64,000 nucleotides of DNA from Cryptomeria japonica. Taxonomy: Eukaryota > Streptophyta > Pinopsida > Cupressales > Cupressaceae. This document shows positions 11,649-23,841 of the stretch, one piece after another. Position numbers and translations under genes: made by a program. The stretch lies in NCBI RefSeq assembly GCF_030272615.1, contig NC_081414.1, positions 914,573,648 through 914,637,647 on the forward strand. Reading direction: 5' to 3'. The first letter of the stretch is position 1. The number at the start of each line of letters is the position of its first letter. Under the pieces are notes generated by a model that saw only the letters and a list, made by a program, of their open reading frames with translations, did not search any database and was not told where the DNA came from.

Positions 11649-12099
11649 CATAAATTAGAGATGTCACATCAGACACTCTAGACATTGTTTGTTTGTATTG
11701 CATACTCTCTATCTATTTATCACCCTTTAACACTTTCCTCTGCTTTTCTCCAATTGCTCTCTTCTAGGCAGTTGATGAGCTTGTTTCCATGTTATTCAAG
11801 ATAATACATGCTTGCTTTCTTTTATGAAATTTTCTTGCACATGACTCTTCAGCTTGTATGTTCTGCTTCCGTACAAATATAAATTTTAATTCATTCTTAG
11901 ATAATAATTAAATAAAATAAGCATTTGTAAAGAAAATATTTAGTCATTCAATGTTACATATTATCTGACGGAAAGATCCGAGACAATTCTTGGAGAAAGG
12001 AAACATCATTGATAATCATTTTTTGCAAATAACACTGAATCAAATAAATAATAAATGTTTTATGCAATTTTTAAAAGTAGAACTCGTTCAATGCTTTCA
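11649..12099. other. no gene recognised
   Basis: AT-rich sequence between the methyltransferase-like fragment and the CACTA subterminal region. Nothing else was recognised. Confidence 0.45.
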
Positions 12100-12460
12100 T
12101 TCATCGATGGCAAAGCCGTTTGACCCACATCATCTCTCACCATCAGAATTCTGATGACAACTAATGAAACATCCAACAAGGATGTTGTATATCCGACGTC
12201 ACTCCCGTGTCGGACATTCATCGAGGAGAAAACATACCATCCATTGGAAATCCGACAAAAATCCACCGAAATTTGTGGCTAGGGGTGCAAATATAGCCGC
12301 CGTCGGAGGAGTTCATAACACCGTTGGACTATCAACACAAATGGCATCATCGAGAAGCCCGACGATGAGTTTTTGACAGTAAATTTGGTCAGAAGTCCAA
12401 GGTTGTGTCATCGCAAATCCGATAATTAGCCATCAGAAATTAGGCCCAAATGTACTAGTG
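12100..12460 (-). mobile_element. CACTA (En/Spm) transposon terminus
   Basis: The minus strand begins CACTAGTACATTTGGGCC at 12460. It continues with repeated GTCGGA/TCGGAT/CGATGA words (about 12185, 12250, 12305, 12360, 12420), typical of CACTA subterminal repeats. The next three plus-strand bases (TTG, 12461-12463) are the likely 3-bp target duplication. The interrupted sequence on the right is the pol gene of Copia element J. The other CACTA end was not found, so its left part and the rest of J are probably deleted. Confidence 0.6.
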
Positions 12461-14039
12461 TTGGGTGTGTTCACTTGCTATTGTTCTTGAGTCACTATGG
12501 AATTCTTTGATGATGCCGGTGTGACTGGATCAACATTCAATACCGGTGCACTCTATAAAGGTTCATTTGTGATTATCTCAACTGTCAATTCAAAATCCAT
12601 AGACCCTTAATTTCCTCTAAATTTTTCATCTATCTTCACATTTGCACTCTCAATGATTTTCTGTAATCTTTTATTAAAACATCTATATGCTTTGCTCTTA
12701 GATGAATAACCAAGAAATATACCTTCATCACTTCTAGGATCAAATTTACCAATATACTCATCTCTCCTAATGTAACATTTGCTTCCAAATATTCTGAAGT
12801 ACTTAAGAGTAGGAATATTACCAAACCATAATTCATAGGGTGTCTTACCAGTTTCACCTTTGATGTGAACTCTGTTGAAAGTGTAAACCATTGTATTCAC
12901 TTCTTCTCTCCAATACACATGATGTATATTTTCTTTTGATATCATGCTTCTAGCTGCATCCAGAATAGTTATATTCTTGCTTTCCACAACTTCATTTTTT
13001 TGAGGTGTCCAAGGTGCTGATAGTTGTCTTCTAATTTCATTCACTTTACAAAATGTATTGAACTCCTTAGATGTAAATTCACCTCCTTGATCTAATCTTA
13101 AACATTTGATTTTCTTACCAGTTTCATTCTCTACAAGTGCCTTGAATAATTTGAATTTCCCAAAATCTTCTGATTTCTCCTTGAGAAAAGTAACCCAACA
13201 CATTATAAGATAATCATCAATGATTAGCATAAAGTATCTATCTCCCTGTAGACTTCTTGCTCTTGCCGGACCACACAAATCAATATGAATTAAATCAAGA
13301 ACATTATTGGTTTTCTCATAAATACTCTTAAAGGTTGTTCTAACTTGCTTTCCCATTTGACATTCCTTACATACCGGATTATGAGGTTTTACAATCTTAG
13401 GTAAATCCCTTACTGCCTTAGATGAACTAATATTTATAATGCAATCAAAATTCACATGACAGAGTCTTTTGTGCCATAATCAACTTTCATCAATGTGTGC
13501 AATCAAGCATGTCTTTTCATTGTTATTCAAATGAAAGATATTACCTCTAGTCTGATTATCTGTTGCAATTTCCAAACCAGTTTTGTTCATGATTTTGCAT
13601 TTACCGTTCCTGAATTGTAACTGAAATCCCTTTTCAACTAATTGACCAACACTCAAAAGATCATGCTTCAAACCTTCAACATAATAAACATTTTCAGTGT
13701 TGTGCTTACCATCAAAAGGTATAGTGCCTTTTCCTTTGATCAAACAAGCTTTGTCATCTCCAAATCTTACTAGACCTCCATTGTACTCCTGAAAAGATAA
13801 GAATTTACTTTTATCACTAGTCATATGATGTGAACATCTAGAATCTATAATCCATTCATCCTTTTCTTCAATTTTAGCTACCAGGGCCTACTCTACTAGT
13901 GGAACAGTAGGTTCCAGTTGATTTTATGTTATTGCAACAAATCCCATCCATTGTCTTCATGTTCTTCATCAGAATCATCAGTAACTCGTTCATTAGCATA
14001 GTAACATGATTTGTCTCTATTTTTCTTAAATTTGTATCT
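12461..14039 (-). pseudogene. Element J pol: protease and integrase, truncated
   Basis: The protease active-site region reads WIIDSRCSHHMTSD (near 13850-13810), where the catalytic DSG has become DSR. The pre-integrase zinc finger (LWHKRLCH, then CKECQ) and the integrase core follow. The core acids are visible in HIDLCGP, CLRLDQGGEF and the E of NEVVESKN, a changed version of the usual NGVVERKN. The C-terminal integrase part (IFGSKCYIRRDEYIGKFDP, GIFLGYSSKSKAY) is well kept, and the longest uninterrupted piece (13455-12607) is 282 codons. Copia order (PR-IN before RT) is clear. Stops occur at 13480, at 12607 and after it. The protein would be inactive. Confidence 0.85.
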
Positions 14040-14975
14040 CTAATATTCAGGGTTAGGCTTATATGTTCTTTTAGCTTCTTCTCTCAATCTTGGATATCTA
14101 TCAGGATATTTAGATGCCATATGACCAACTTTATTGTAGTTAAAACATTTAAATGGTGCTTTATCTGCATACTTACTTCCAAAAGGACCTTTAGGCATTT
14201 TCCTTGCAAATAGTGCTTCAAGTTCTTCTAGTTCTTCATTTTCCCTCCTGATGTCTTCAAGTTCTCTTTTATAAAGTGTTTTCCAATCAGATGTATTAAA
14301 TGATGAAGATGATGATGCAGATGATGATTCTTTGAAGGCTAAATTTGTCTTAATTGTAGCAACAGGACCAAATTCCTCAAGCTCAAATGTTGAAAGTTTT
14401 CCAACCAAGGTAGCTCTAGATATTGATGTATTAGGCATAGTTCACAACTCATTAATAGAAATTACTTTAATTTTGTATGTCGGTGCCAATGCTCTCAAAA
14501 ATTTAGAAACAATTTTATCTTCACTTAAGGAACCTCCACAATATTGTATTTCCAAAACAATTTCATTAACCCTTTCCATAAAAGCAAAAATTCTTTCATC
14601 TTCTTCCATTTTCAAATTTTCATACTTGACCCGAAAGCATTCCAGTTTTGCAATTTTGATAGTGGTATCTCCTTCATTCAATGTCTCCAATTTATCCCAA
14701 ATAGCTTTAACAGTAGATCGGTCTAATAATCCCATGATTTACTAATCTAACAAGGTGCTCAAAAGTGCTTCTCTTTCTTTGCAATCATTCTCTTGATCCT
14801 TACCCAATGTAGGTGGATTAGGTTGACTCGGTGTAGGATCAACATAGCTATTTCATGTAACATCCCATATGTATCTCCCAATGCAATTCAGATGTGTCTC
14901 CATTCTGATATTCCATATACCATAGTTAGTTCCATCAAGTTTCAGACTATCCTTCCTGAAAAGGTTAGTTGCCAT
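14040..14975 (-). pseudogene. Element J gag
   Basis: Starts ATG at 14975 (MATNLFRKDSLKLDGTNY), the usual opening of a plant Copia Gag. The UBN2-type Gag domain follows (WDKLETLNEGDTTIKIAKL, FMERVNEIVLEI), then a Ser-rich linker and a Glu-rich helix. The single knuckle CFNYNKVGHMASKYPDR has lost its second and last cysteines (both Tyr). Three or four stops interrupt it. It would form the particle shell if intact. Confidence 0.8.
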
Positions 14976-15018
14976 AGATTCTCCTCAAGTTGTTAAACTT
15001 CTGCAAAAAGAGGACTTC

Positions 15019-15030
15019 GCTTTGATACCA
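15019..15030 (-). promoter_or_regulatory. Element J primer-binding site
   Basis: The minus strand reads TGGTATCAAAGC two bases after the LTR end, complementary to the initiator Met tRNA 3' end with one change (usual form TGGTATCAGAGC). Confidence 0.8.
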
Positions 15031-15032
15031 AT

Positions 15033-16085
15033 TGTTAGGACCTAGAGGCAATTGAGAGGGGGGGGGGTGAATTAGTTGTCTATTAATTTCAACCCAAATA
15101 TAACTTAGTTAAACTTGATACATAATACTGGTAAACCAAACTTAATGTCAGTTAGCAGATTAATAGTTAATATTAATACCGGTGAAACTTAATGCATGAA
15201 ACAGAAAGAGAAACAACATCCACAACACATAACACAAAGATTTGTAGGTGGAAGCCCTGTAAGGGGAAAAACCACAATGGGAAACCTTACCCACAATCAG
15301 ATGATTCTACTATAGTTAGTATATGTGTACAAATGGGGTCTACACATGCAGAAAGTCCAACCGCCTAGAGCTCACTGCTCAATCACAAAATAGGAGTCAC
15401 ACTGACTACAATTGGATGATTAAATCCAATAATGATATATTGATCAAAGTAGCATCTCCAATGCTGGATTTAGTACCGGTTAAGCTTTGATAATCACCTT
15501 CAAACCTTCCTTGAACCTTCTCTATGGTCTGCTCATATAATCTTCAATATTCGCACATACCATGTTACAATACCATAACCATATACCTTCTTTTTTCTCT
15601 ACATATCTTTATCTCACAAATGAGATCTTACATATATACCAAAACCTAGGACCTAATGTGTGGGTCGGCTCACTAAGAATATTATAATTAAATCATTTAC
15701 AAATAATTCAAGATGTGATGCATCATGTTGGCTCAATGTAATTACAACAATACCAATTGATTAAATCATCTCCATAATGTGTGTCGGTCCATACCTAGAC
15801 CAATTTGTCGATAACAACAAATATGTCAACCCGATTAGACCAATAACTAGAATACCAAAATCAAGTGTCCAAACCATATCTTCGGCATAAAAAAGTGATC
15901 TCCAGATGATAACAAGTCATCCTTAGTGTCGGTGAACAATATATCGGTGACAATGCATAAGTCACTGAACTTGTCAGTGAACATAATGTGCCGGTTCAAC
16001 ATAACCAAAGATCTCTAGAAGGCTAAGTGTAGATAAGTGTTGACATCAACGACAAAACTAATGCAACACATCCATAATACCAACA
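15033..16085 (-). repeat. Element J 5' LTR
   Basis: TGTTAGGACC ... ATACCAACA, 1053 bases. It has the PBS-side stem-loop (15046-15055 with 15072-15081, paired throughout if G-T wobbles are allowed) and the LTR core near 15243-15283. It is closely related to the LTR of H (43342-44410). Confidence 0.85.
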
Positions 16086-16131
16086 CATTAGGCATTCATG
16101 TTGGGTTTACCAAAATGAAGAGGAGGAAATT

Positions 16132-16511
16132 TGTTACCTCTAAGATGATAAATCCTAGAGAACAAATCTATCTGCCACTACCTTACTCAAACTAGCACTA
16201 AGGGTGAGCCAAGGGATAGGAACAAAAAAACTAGACAACTTTGTGAAGCCTCTGTCTTTAGGTACAAATTCATAAAGTTGGGGCACCAATGCAGTGTGCT
16301 ATCATCCTATACGGATAGAGTGGAGAGATTGTACAGTGGACACAAATACAATAATATAACTAATTTAATAATATTGTGATAAATAAAATAAAAGGGATAG
16401 AATACTAATAGTTAAGAAAAGGTAAATGAAAGCTGAAGGAAGCTTAAATCCAATCCATGATTGAAGCCTCCATAAAGATAATCTCCTTTCTTCGATCATG
16501 AACCTGCACAC
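16132..16511 (+). repeat. direct repeat K, right copy (probable LTR fragment)
   Basis: Matches 9443-9842. It is preceded by GAAGAGGAGGAAATT, PPT-like. Past 16511 the copy changes to GCACACAAGC... and reaches GGAGTCTACA at 16556, which would serve as an LTR end for a 425-bp TG...CA unit. I cannot decide between that and a larger LTR. Confidence 0.5.
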
Positions 16512-16556
16512 AAGCAAGAGGGAAAATGTTGGGGGTTGTGTTTTTGGAGTCTACAT

Positions 16557-17285
16557 CAGCAAGACCCCCATTTTGGTGTTTCCACCTGTACAGACAACCT
16601 AGATAGATAGACAGATCAAAAGATAAATAGCTAGAATGATAAAATGATCAAATAGATAAGGGATGTGATAAATCCCAAGATGCTCAAAGACAGGATAGAT
16701 AGAATGATAGAAAGATATTACCAGGAGTTGCAAAATATTATTGTGAGAGTTTGAGAGTGTTGTAGAAAACTAAAGACTGTTGTATCAATATCAACAGAGA
16801 GAAAGAGAAATCTATGAGAGACAAGAGAACAAGAGATAACATATCCAAAATCTAGAGATCTTGAATGGAGAGAAAAGATGGATTTAAAATGAGAGTAGAG
16901 GAGGGCAAAGAAGGCTGGCGAGCCGTTTCAAATATTTTGAGTTGTTTTCACTAACATTTACAAGTTAAAAGTGGAAAGGCACACTCAAAACAAACATTTA
17001 AATGTCCAGATGTTGTGAGACTAATGTGCAACATGCTAACGTCCATGTGGTGCGTTATTGACCAAATGAATCACGCTCAAAAATGACAAGGGGGAAGAGA
17101 AACATGTGGCTAATATGAAAAAGAAACTGAAGGATAGCTATCAAAAGATGTCCTAAGCATCCTGAGAGGGAAAAGGTTGTTGCAAGGGCTGAAATGAGCC
17201 TACCTAAATGCTAGAGGAATGGACACTAAAGCGATCACAAAAGCATAGGTGAAATTGCAAAGGGCTATGCAATTTTTGATACTAC
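16557..17285. other. non-coding insert, unassigned
   Basis: GATAGATAGA-type simple sequence near 16590-16720, then purine-rich non-coding DNA. It ends where the coding sequence of A ORF2 resumes on the minus strand. Probably part of the element that made repeat K. Confidence 0.4.
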
Positions 17286-19620
17286 AACCTCCACCTTGTC
17301 CTTTTCAACATTCTTCTCAATATTTGCTTCCTTCTCAAGAAATGGAGGGTTAACTGCATCAACCGGAGGATTCTTAACCTTGTCCTTACCTTCATCCTCT
17401 TCACCCTTGTCAATTGCATCTTCATCTCTAACTTCTTATTGCACATTAACTTCTACGTGCTCAATTGTCTGAACTTCTGGAACAAAAGTATCATCCATTG
17501 TTTTCTTAGCTTGTGATGGCATATTTTACTCTTCTAGATTAGTATCTTCTTGCCCTTTTACCTGATTAACTTCATACCGGTTCTCCAACAAAACTTTTGT
17601 CAAAATTTCCTCTATCTTTTACAACCTCATCAATTTTTCCAAACATATTTTTATTTACTCTGTACTTACTCCTAAACTCATTCTTTGCTAACTTAAGTAA
17701 TCTTTCTATCTCTTCCTTAGAAATAACAACATAAGTTGACTAATACATATTCCTTCAATCTCTCGTCTTCCTTATTTATCTTTTGTCTCCTAGCATCCAA
17801 AATTTCATACAAGCTCTTGGGTATGACTGTCATTAATTCAATCAGAGCTTTACTATATACATTCAATTATTGTACAATTGCTTGTTCTAAAGTTCTTTTT
17901 CCAAATTCATTAAAAATTTTATACCATTCTGATAATGGCTTTAAGTTGCCATTCTTCACAACCTCATTAACAATCTCATTCAAAGACATAAGAGGTTTAA
18001 GTTCAATTTTTCCTTTCTTTAATGCCTCATCAATTTTAGATGGCTTAGATTTCTTACCATATTTGGCTCCACTGGATGGTTTCTCTTTGGTAACTTTGGT
18101 GGCTTTAGCATCTTTAGCCTTCACCTCCTTTATAGCTTCATCTGACTCAGTTTCTTTATCATCTATAGTCACAAACTTGACCTATTTCCTCTTCTCACTA
18201 CCACTGACTGGCTTGACTGATGAATTGGGCTTGCTTGTAGGTTTTTTAAGACCAAAGGAGGGAGTTGTGCTTCTAGTTTTCCTTGGATTAGGCTTAGGTG
18301 CTTCTGGTTTAGTCTCCTTATCCACCTTAATAGTTTTCTCCTCAGAAAGGATATTCTCCTCTCTTTCTTTTTGGACAGCTTCCTTTGATATCCCCATGCT
18401 CTCTACAAGAGCCTCTACCTCCTTCATCACATTCTTTTGGATCACCAGTTTCTTGAACTATTGATGCAATTTTAAGCTCTTCTCTTTGTATGTTCCAAAC
18501 CTCTCCTCATTATGGTCCACCGATTTACTCAATAGATGTTGTGCATATAATTCCAAAATCTATTCTTCAACTTCATAACCCATAGGCATAATCCATACCA
18601 TCTGGGGCTCTACTGCTTCCATCAAACACTGATCAGTATCTACCATAAAACAAATTTTGTCTTGATATTTTTCTACTATAGACTTACAGATCTTTTCACT
18701 CTCTTGCAATTCCTTCTAGAGATTCTTGAAATATCCCCATAAATTCTTATTCTAGACCTTAGAGTCAATGGAATTGTATAGGTATTCTTAGATTTGCACA
18801 CCTACTGGTCTATCAAATACCCACTACACTTGCCCAACTCCTAGAAGGTGTCACTCATGAAGTAGAAGAATATGCATAGAATCAAGGTTCCGTATTTGAA
18901 CAGATGCTTCTTATTTCCCTTTGTCTTCTTCAGATTCTTAATAATCTCACTTTGGAGAAAATCACAAAGATCATATTTCTTATTCTCTCCCATCATTTCA
19001 TAGGCAACATATATAGAAATATTAGAGACAAAACTTTCTCTGCTGAAATAGTAAATCTTATAACCAATGACCATTGATGAAAACCTAATGTCATGCTTGA
19101 GGATGTCATTTATTGGCATTGCCCATTTTTTCAACCCAATTACATTAGTAACAATGTCATTCTTTATAGCCTTCAAATATGGCATCTCTCTCGATGGACA
19201 TAATCCTATTACAACTTGAATAATTGTCTTGGTGATCTTGTGGGTCTTATCCAACCATATGAATTTGTTGTGCATTCTACTTAATATGTACCGAATCCAT
19301 TTCTATTCATAGAACATCAAAAACCTAATAAACTATGTGAAACCCTTGTCTTCCAATCCTTGAAATTCTGGTTTCAATATCAAACTCTTATCAAATAGTT
19401 GATTGTTGTAAAGATTCAGCATATTAGAGCTTCCCAATTCCTCAATGGGATAGTGCATGTAAACCCTAATGTCTTCAATATGCAATAATCCATAGGGCAC
19501 TGATGAAAATGCAATTTTCAGATCATTTTCCATAGAGATGAAGGGATGATTCATGAATTTTGGTCGTGCACGCTCAGTTATTTCAACAACCAAAGAAGTC
19601 ATAGTACCAAATGTAGCCAT
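17286..19620 (-). pseudogene. Element A ORF2, N-terminal and middle segments
   Basis: Starts ATG at 19620 (MATFGTMTSLVVEIT). The conserved N-terminal domain of unknown function follows (19560-18841). It has VPYGLLHIEDIRVYMHYP, HNKFIWLDKTHKITKTII, FSSMVIGYKIYYFSRESFVS and HLFKYGTLILCIFFYF, each alignable with E, B and G. A second motif (ICFMVDTDQCLMEAVEP, about 18635) matches B and E. Then come Lys/Pro/Ser-rich linkers (18445-17867) and a helical block KPLMSLNEIVNEVVKNGNLK matching PLDILLNEIIEEGKLK in E. The Glu/Lys/Pro-rich tail is cut at about 17286 by inserted DNA. Many stops. I do not recognise a family for the N-terminal domain. Confidence 0.7.
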
Positions 19621-20100
19621 TTTAGCAATCACATATTTCAAACTTCAACTAAAAGTGTTTCTCTGATAAATACTTTTATCACCTGGTTCTCTTTTTGCTT
19701 CGAAAGTTGGTTTAGCACTTTTATTTCGCTTGATAATATTCTCACGGATCTCTTGAAACACTATCACCTTGGGTGCAAAGTGACAAATGAAGTGATTAAG
19801 TTACATCTTGTTCACCGCAAACCTAAATTTTCATTTCAATAATGCACTTTTCCCTAATACTTATGGATACTTTGTATTTCACAAAAAACTTCTACAAACC
19901 TTGAAATTTCTTGATCTCTTCCAAAAATCCATTAAAAACATCTGTGATAATTGCATATACCTCTGTAACTTATTGGAATTAGGCATAGATGTCAAACATG
20001 GGGTTTTTAGGATTTTCATGATTGCATCCCCTAAGGCCGGATGCCTTAGATTAGTTACCGGATGTAGTTCCAGCACTGGAATCAAGTGTAGACCCACTTC

Positions 20101-21218
20101 CTAATTTTGAATCACTCTTCTTGACCCATGTCTCTTCATCTGATCTCTGATCTCTTCAACTTTTTTTGTACCCTTCTCATCTGCTTTCATATTCTTGTTA
20201 TGATCTTTCAGACCTCTCTTATTCACATTTATGCTTCTGTAATACTTAGCAATGTGACTGGATTTGTTGCAAGCATAACAAACAACATTTACTTGCATAG
20301 ATCTAAATTTCATCTGATTTCTTCTTGATTTGCACTAATTGAAACATGTCCAAACATGCCACATGCATAACATCTAACATTTCTCCTATTTTGAAAGTTA
20401 TTCATCATACTTATGCATTCATTTGACTTGTGACCATACTTGTTGCATTTAAAATATTGATCAATCAAAGATGGATCATTATTGATCATTCTATTTCTAC
20501 ATTAACTAGCCATATGACCAAATTTATTACAAACAAAATAGTTACCATTGAACTTATGAGTATAAGGCTACCTTACTAGAGGCCTTCTTGAATTGTTCTT
20601 TTGTTGTGTTGATTTAGAGCTTTCACCTTTCTCAAATCCAAGACCTTGAGTATCATTTGGATTCTTCTGGCTTGCAAGCATCTCATCATTCTTGGCTAAA
20701 CTAACCCATAACCTCTCCTTGTACTCATTTATAACATCAAGATCATATCTAACAAGAATGATTTTCCTTCCAAGATCTTCCTCATGTTGTCTAGAGTCTT
20801 GCAGGTCAAGCTTCACTTGTCCACTCTCATTCTCAAGTCTGCAACATTCTTCAAATTTGTCTTTCAAGGACTGAGCAAGCTTCTCCTCATTCTTCTTCAT
20901 TTCCTCAATCTCCTTTGTTAATCTCATCACAATGGCTTCCACCTCATTCTTTTGGATAGCAATAGCTCTAACAAGTCTCTCACATTATTTTTTCATATCC
21001 TTCAAGGCTTCTTCATCAATGCTTTGACTTTCTTTCTCCTTTAGCTTATCAACAAGTTCCTTTCTATTTTCCCTTGACTTGTTCAAATGATCTTTCAATG
21101 ATTCAATGAATTTATTAGCATACTTTAGGTTTTATTTTACTTGTTAGACCTCATCTTGGGCACCATCAAGATCCTCAAGTGCTACAACAAGTTGATGTCT
21201 AAGACTTTCGTAATCCAT
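20101..21218 (-). pseudogene. Element A ORF1: Gag-like coiled coil with CCHC knuckles
   Basis: Starts ATG at 21218 (MDYESLRHQLVVALEDLD), 56 bases inside the PBS. A long coiled coil (about 21150-20680, e.g. RLTKEIEEMKKNEEKLAQSL) leads to the spacer GLGFEKGESSKS and four zinc knuckles. These are VCNKFGHMAS-C, CNKYGHKSNEC, CYACGMFGHVS and CYACNKSSHIAKYY, several with lost ligands. CCHC knuckles bind RNA in Gag proteins, so a Gag-like packaging role is inferred. Several stops interrupt it. Confidence 0.75.
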
Positions 21219-21273
21219 TGGCTCAATTTTCTGGATCTTCCTCAAGCTATTAGGCTTCACATCCAAGGAACTA

Positions 21274-21286
21274 GGCTTTGATACCA
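21274..21286 (-). promoter_or_regulatory. Element A primer-binding site
   Basis: TGGTATCAAAGCC on the minus strand, two bases inside the 5' LTR end. Initiator-Met tRNA type with one change. Confidence 0.85.
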
Positions 21287-21288
21287 AT

Positions 21289-22410
21289 TGTTGGAGTCAA
21301 GGAACACTGAGAAGGGGGGATAAATCAGTGTTTTGCAATTTTTAATATTCTTAATATGTCCATTTCACCACTTAATGCAAATGAATAAAAATAGAGTACA
21401 AAAAACCAAAGCAAATAACCACAACACCATAACAACGAGATTTTTACGTGAAAATCCGGTTAAGGGAAAAACCACAGTGGGATTGAGATCCACAATATTC
21501 ATATACCTTGTTAGAAGTATAATAATATTATATGAGGCGAATGCACATGTATTTAGGCACACTGCCTAGAGCTCACTACTCAAATTACAATAAGGGCTAC
21601 AACCCCAGGAAGGCTCACGGCCTTACAAATTATTATAGATTATAGATAATAATTGGAATGTCTAAACTCAAAAAAAAGAATCTACAAATGCCAAAAATAT
21701 TTCTGGTTAAGCACAAATACTCTGCTCTGCAACATTGGTATGTTCTAATATTCTATTGTATTCTAGAGCTCAAATCTTTCAATCGTGCTCTTGAAACCGA
21801 ACACAATTAATCATACACACTTCACACATAACTACCGATTTCCAAAATGATCAAATCAACTACTCTTATATATCTGCAACATCAAATTAGATTTATTTCA
21901 TGTCAGCCCAAAAGTGCATAACACGCAATATGAAATGTGTTACCCAAGTCAACTCAATCTGACCCAAAAACAACAATGTGGACCAAAAGAAATTATCCAC
22001 ACACTTCCCACATGTCGACTTAACATCCTCGAACACACAGACAACCACTAATATCAATCTGCAAGATCTGCATAATGAATATCCACACCTTACTATTGAT
22101 GAACACTGTTTTAACTAGAAACTTGTCTACCGGATCTTCCAAATTACTCCAAACTCAACATCGAAGGCCACAAAATTGGAATAAGGCATATTACACATCC
22201 ATAATTCTTCTTCGTGATCCGCAACATAAATTATCCAACACAAATGATTTTCCAACCAAAATATTATACATTACCAAATGACCTGTTCTATTTTATCGGA
22301 CCTCGGACTCTCTTCCAAAATGAATGAATCATGAACTAGGGATTAGATATCTGACTCAAGTTGTCATCAACAACAACATCTGAACAACAATGCAGTGTCT
22401 CTTGCCGATA
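21289..22410 (-). repeat. Element A 5' LTR
   Basis: 1122 bases, TGTTGGAGTCAAGG ... TTGCCGATA. The expected terminal CA is TA on the plus strand, yet the duplication ATGTT follows directly at 22411-22415. The stem-loop is perfect: AACACTGA (21303-21310) pairs with TCAGTGTT (21325-21332). Confidence 0.85.
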
Positions 22411-22661
22411 ATGTTAATGCTACTTTAATTAGCTTAAGAGTTCGAATTTGATTTGTATTTTAGTTTATAGTTTTTGTTTGAAGTTAGGGTTCAATATTGT
22501 TTTAGCATTACTTTTTCATTTGGTTTAGTGTTAGGGTTTGATTTGTTTAGATTTGTGTTTGGGTTATGATTTTATTTAGGCTTAGGGTTTGATTTGATTT
22601 TTTTTAATTTTGTTTCAAGTAATTTTTTAGGTGTCCCTAATGATTTCATTTTGCTTAGTTA
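22411..22661. repeat. continuation of the degenerate GTTAGGGTTT repeat field
   Basis: Same words as 6230-7138 (GTTAGGGTTTGATTTG, TTGGTTTAGTG). It forms the target DNA of both A and B. Confidence 0.55.
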
Positions 22662-23779
22662 TGTTGGCTTGATGGTGATTGTAATGGATGACTTCATATG
22701 TTGTCATTGATGGAACATGTATACACACACATATGTTCACATTAGTTAATTCGAATTGACATTACTCCTAAATTTACTTGTATTGTGATCGGTATTGTTA
22801 AGATGGTTTAGAAGGTGTCTAACTTGTATATGTAGTCAACGGGTATATGTACAAATGGCTTGACACTAACTTGGAGATTCAGTGGAAACCATCAAAGAAG
22901 CAAATTGAGGACAATCAGTTTATGTGTTGATAGTGGTTAACTCCAAACCAGTACCCGTATTCCAACTGATATTCATTGATTGTGTGATGAGTTATCACCA
23001 GTCGTGATGAGTTACCCCTAACCGAGATTTTGGTAGTAATTTGTGATGAGTTATGTTTGATTGTCCAGATACACTACACCTAGGTAATTGTGATATGATT
23101 TCTAAGATGACATGAAATCAAGTGTCTATATAATGACATTATGATGAACAATTATAAAATGAGATGATATGATGGAAGATAGAAGTTAAAGGCATTGCAG
23201 AACATGTTTGTGATGAAATTGGTGACGCAGTTTTGAGCGAGCAGAAGAGGATCTATTCAAGCAAGTTGTGCTACTATTAGATCACACCACGTATTGTTTT
23301 CTAATTATTACAGCAGCCAAATCCCCTAACCAGGTAAGCTCTAACAAGCTTCATTGTACAAATCCTCTAACCAAGTGATCTATTAGTTTGGATTCAAAAA
23401 TCCTCTACCGAGGTTACTCCTAATAGGGTACTACTTTTAACAGGGTATAGCTCCTAACAAAGCTTTGGGATCTTTAACAAGATTTGCTTCTAGCAAAGCA
23501 TTTTTGTAGACCCTAACCATCAGTTATCTATTATTGTAGATTGTTAACTTGTGAGTCCCATCTCATCGTGGTTTTTCCTATTTGGGTTTTCCACGTATAA
23601 ACACTTGTGTTATGGTGGATTTTTTACTTATTGTGGATGCTTTAATATCATTTTGAATTGCATGCATATTGTTTAGTAAACTTGTTAAGTATCTCAACCG
23701 GTTAGTGTTTAAAGTATTACTATTTTTACTATCACTGATTCAACCCCCCCCCCCCTCTCTGTGGTTTATAAGTTTATCA
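22662..23779 (+). repeat. Element B 5' LTR
   Basis: TGTTGGCTTGATGG ... AGTTTATCA, 1118 bases, matching 50877-51922. It contains the core CATCGTGGTTTTTCC...GGGTTTTCCACGT (23573-23600) and a weaker stem-loop (CACTGA, 23733-23738, with one mismatch in its partner) around a run of 13 C. Confidence 0.85.
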
Positions 23780-23781
23780 AT

Positions 23782-23794
23782 TGGTATCATAGCC
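23782..23794 (+). promoter_or_regulatory. Element B primer-binding site
   Basis: TGGTATCATAGCC two bases after the LTR. Initiator-Met tRNA type with one substitution. Confidence 0.8.
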
Positions 23795-23841
23795 AAACTT
23801 CTTTAAGGCTTAATTGCTTGGAAGGAAACCCTAAAGCCACC

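Larger units (their letters stand above)
12461..16085 (-). mobile_element. Element J: 5' half of a Ty1/Copia element
   Basis: It has a 5' LTR (15033-16085), PBS, gag and the protease-integrase part of pol on the minus strand. The sequence runs into the CACTA terminus just after the integrase (reading ...TQEQ), so RT, RNase H and the 3' LTR are missing. The corresponding join in the sister element H (40780-40830) continues into RT. The right flank after the LTR is CATTA. Confidence 0.85.
7139..22410 (-). mobile_element. Element A: pol-less LTR retrotransposon, 15.3 kb with nested insertions
   Basis: It is bounded by two LTRs of about 1.12 kb and flanked by the 5-bp duplication ATGTT (7134-7138 and 22411-22415). 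PBS and PPT are both present and place the 5' end at the right, so the element reads on the minus strand. Its own coding content is ORF1 (21218-20101) and ORF2 (19620-17286, continued at 9440-8510). No protease, integrase or RT belongs to it. The block between about 9440 and 17285 is later inserted material. The 3'-most LTR base pair on the right is mutated (GATA instead of CAACA), and the ORFs carry many stops, so it is old and inactive. Confidence 0.85.

Noticed and set aside
12060-12266. Short minus-strand ORF of 68 codons.
   Set aside because: Falls in CACTA subterminal repeats. No domain.
17736-18464. Plus-strand ORF of 242 codons.
   Set aside because: Antisense of the Lys/Ser-rich linker of A ORF2, whose minus-strand frame matches E.
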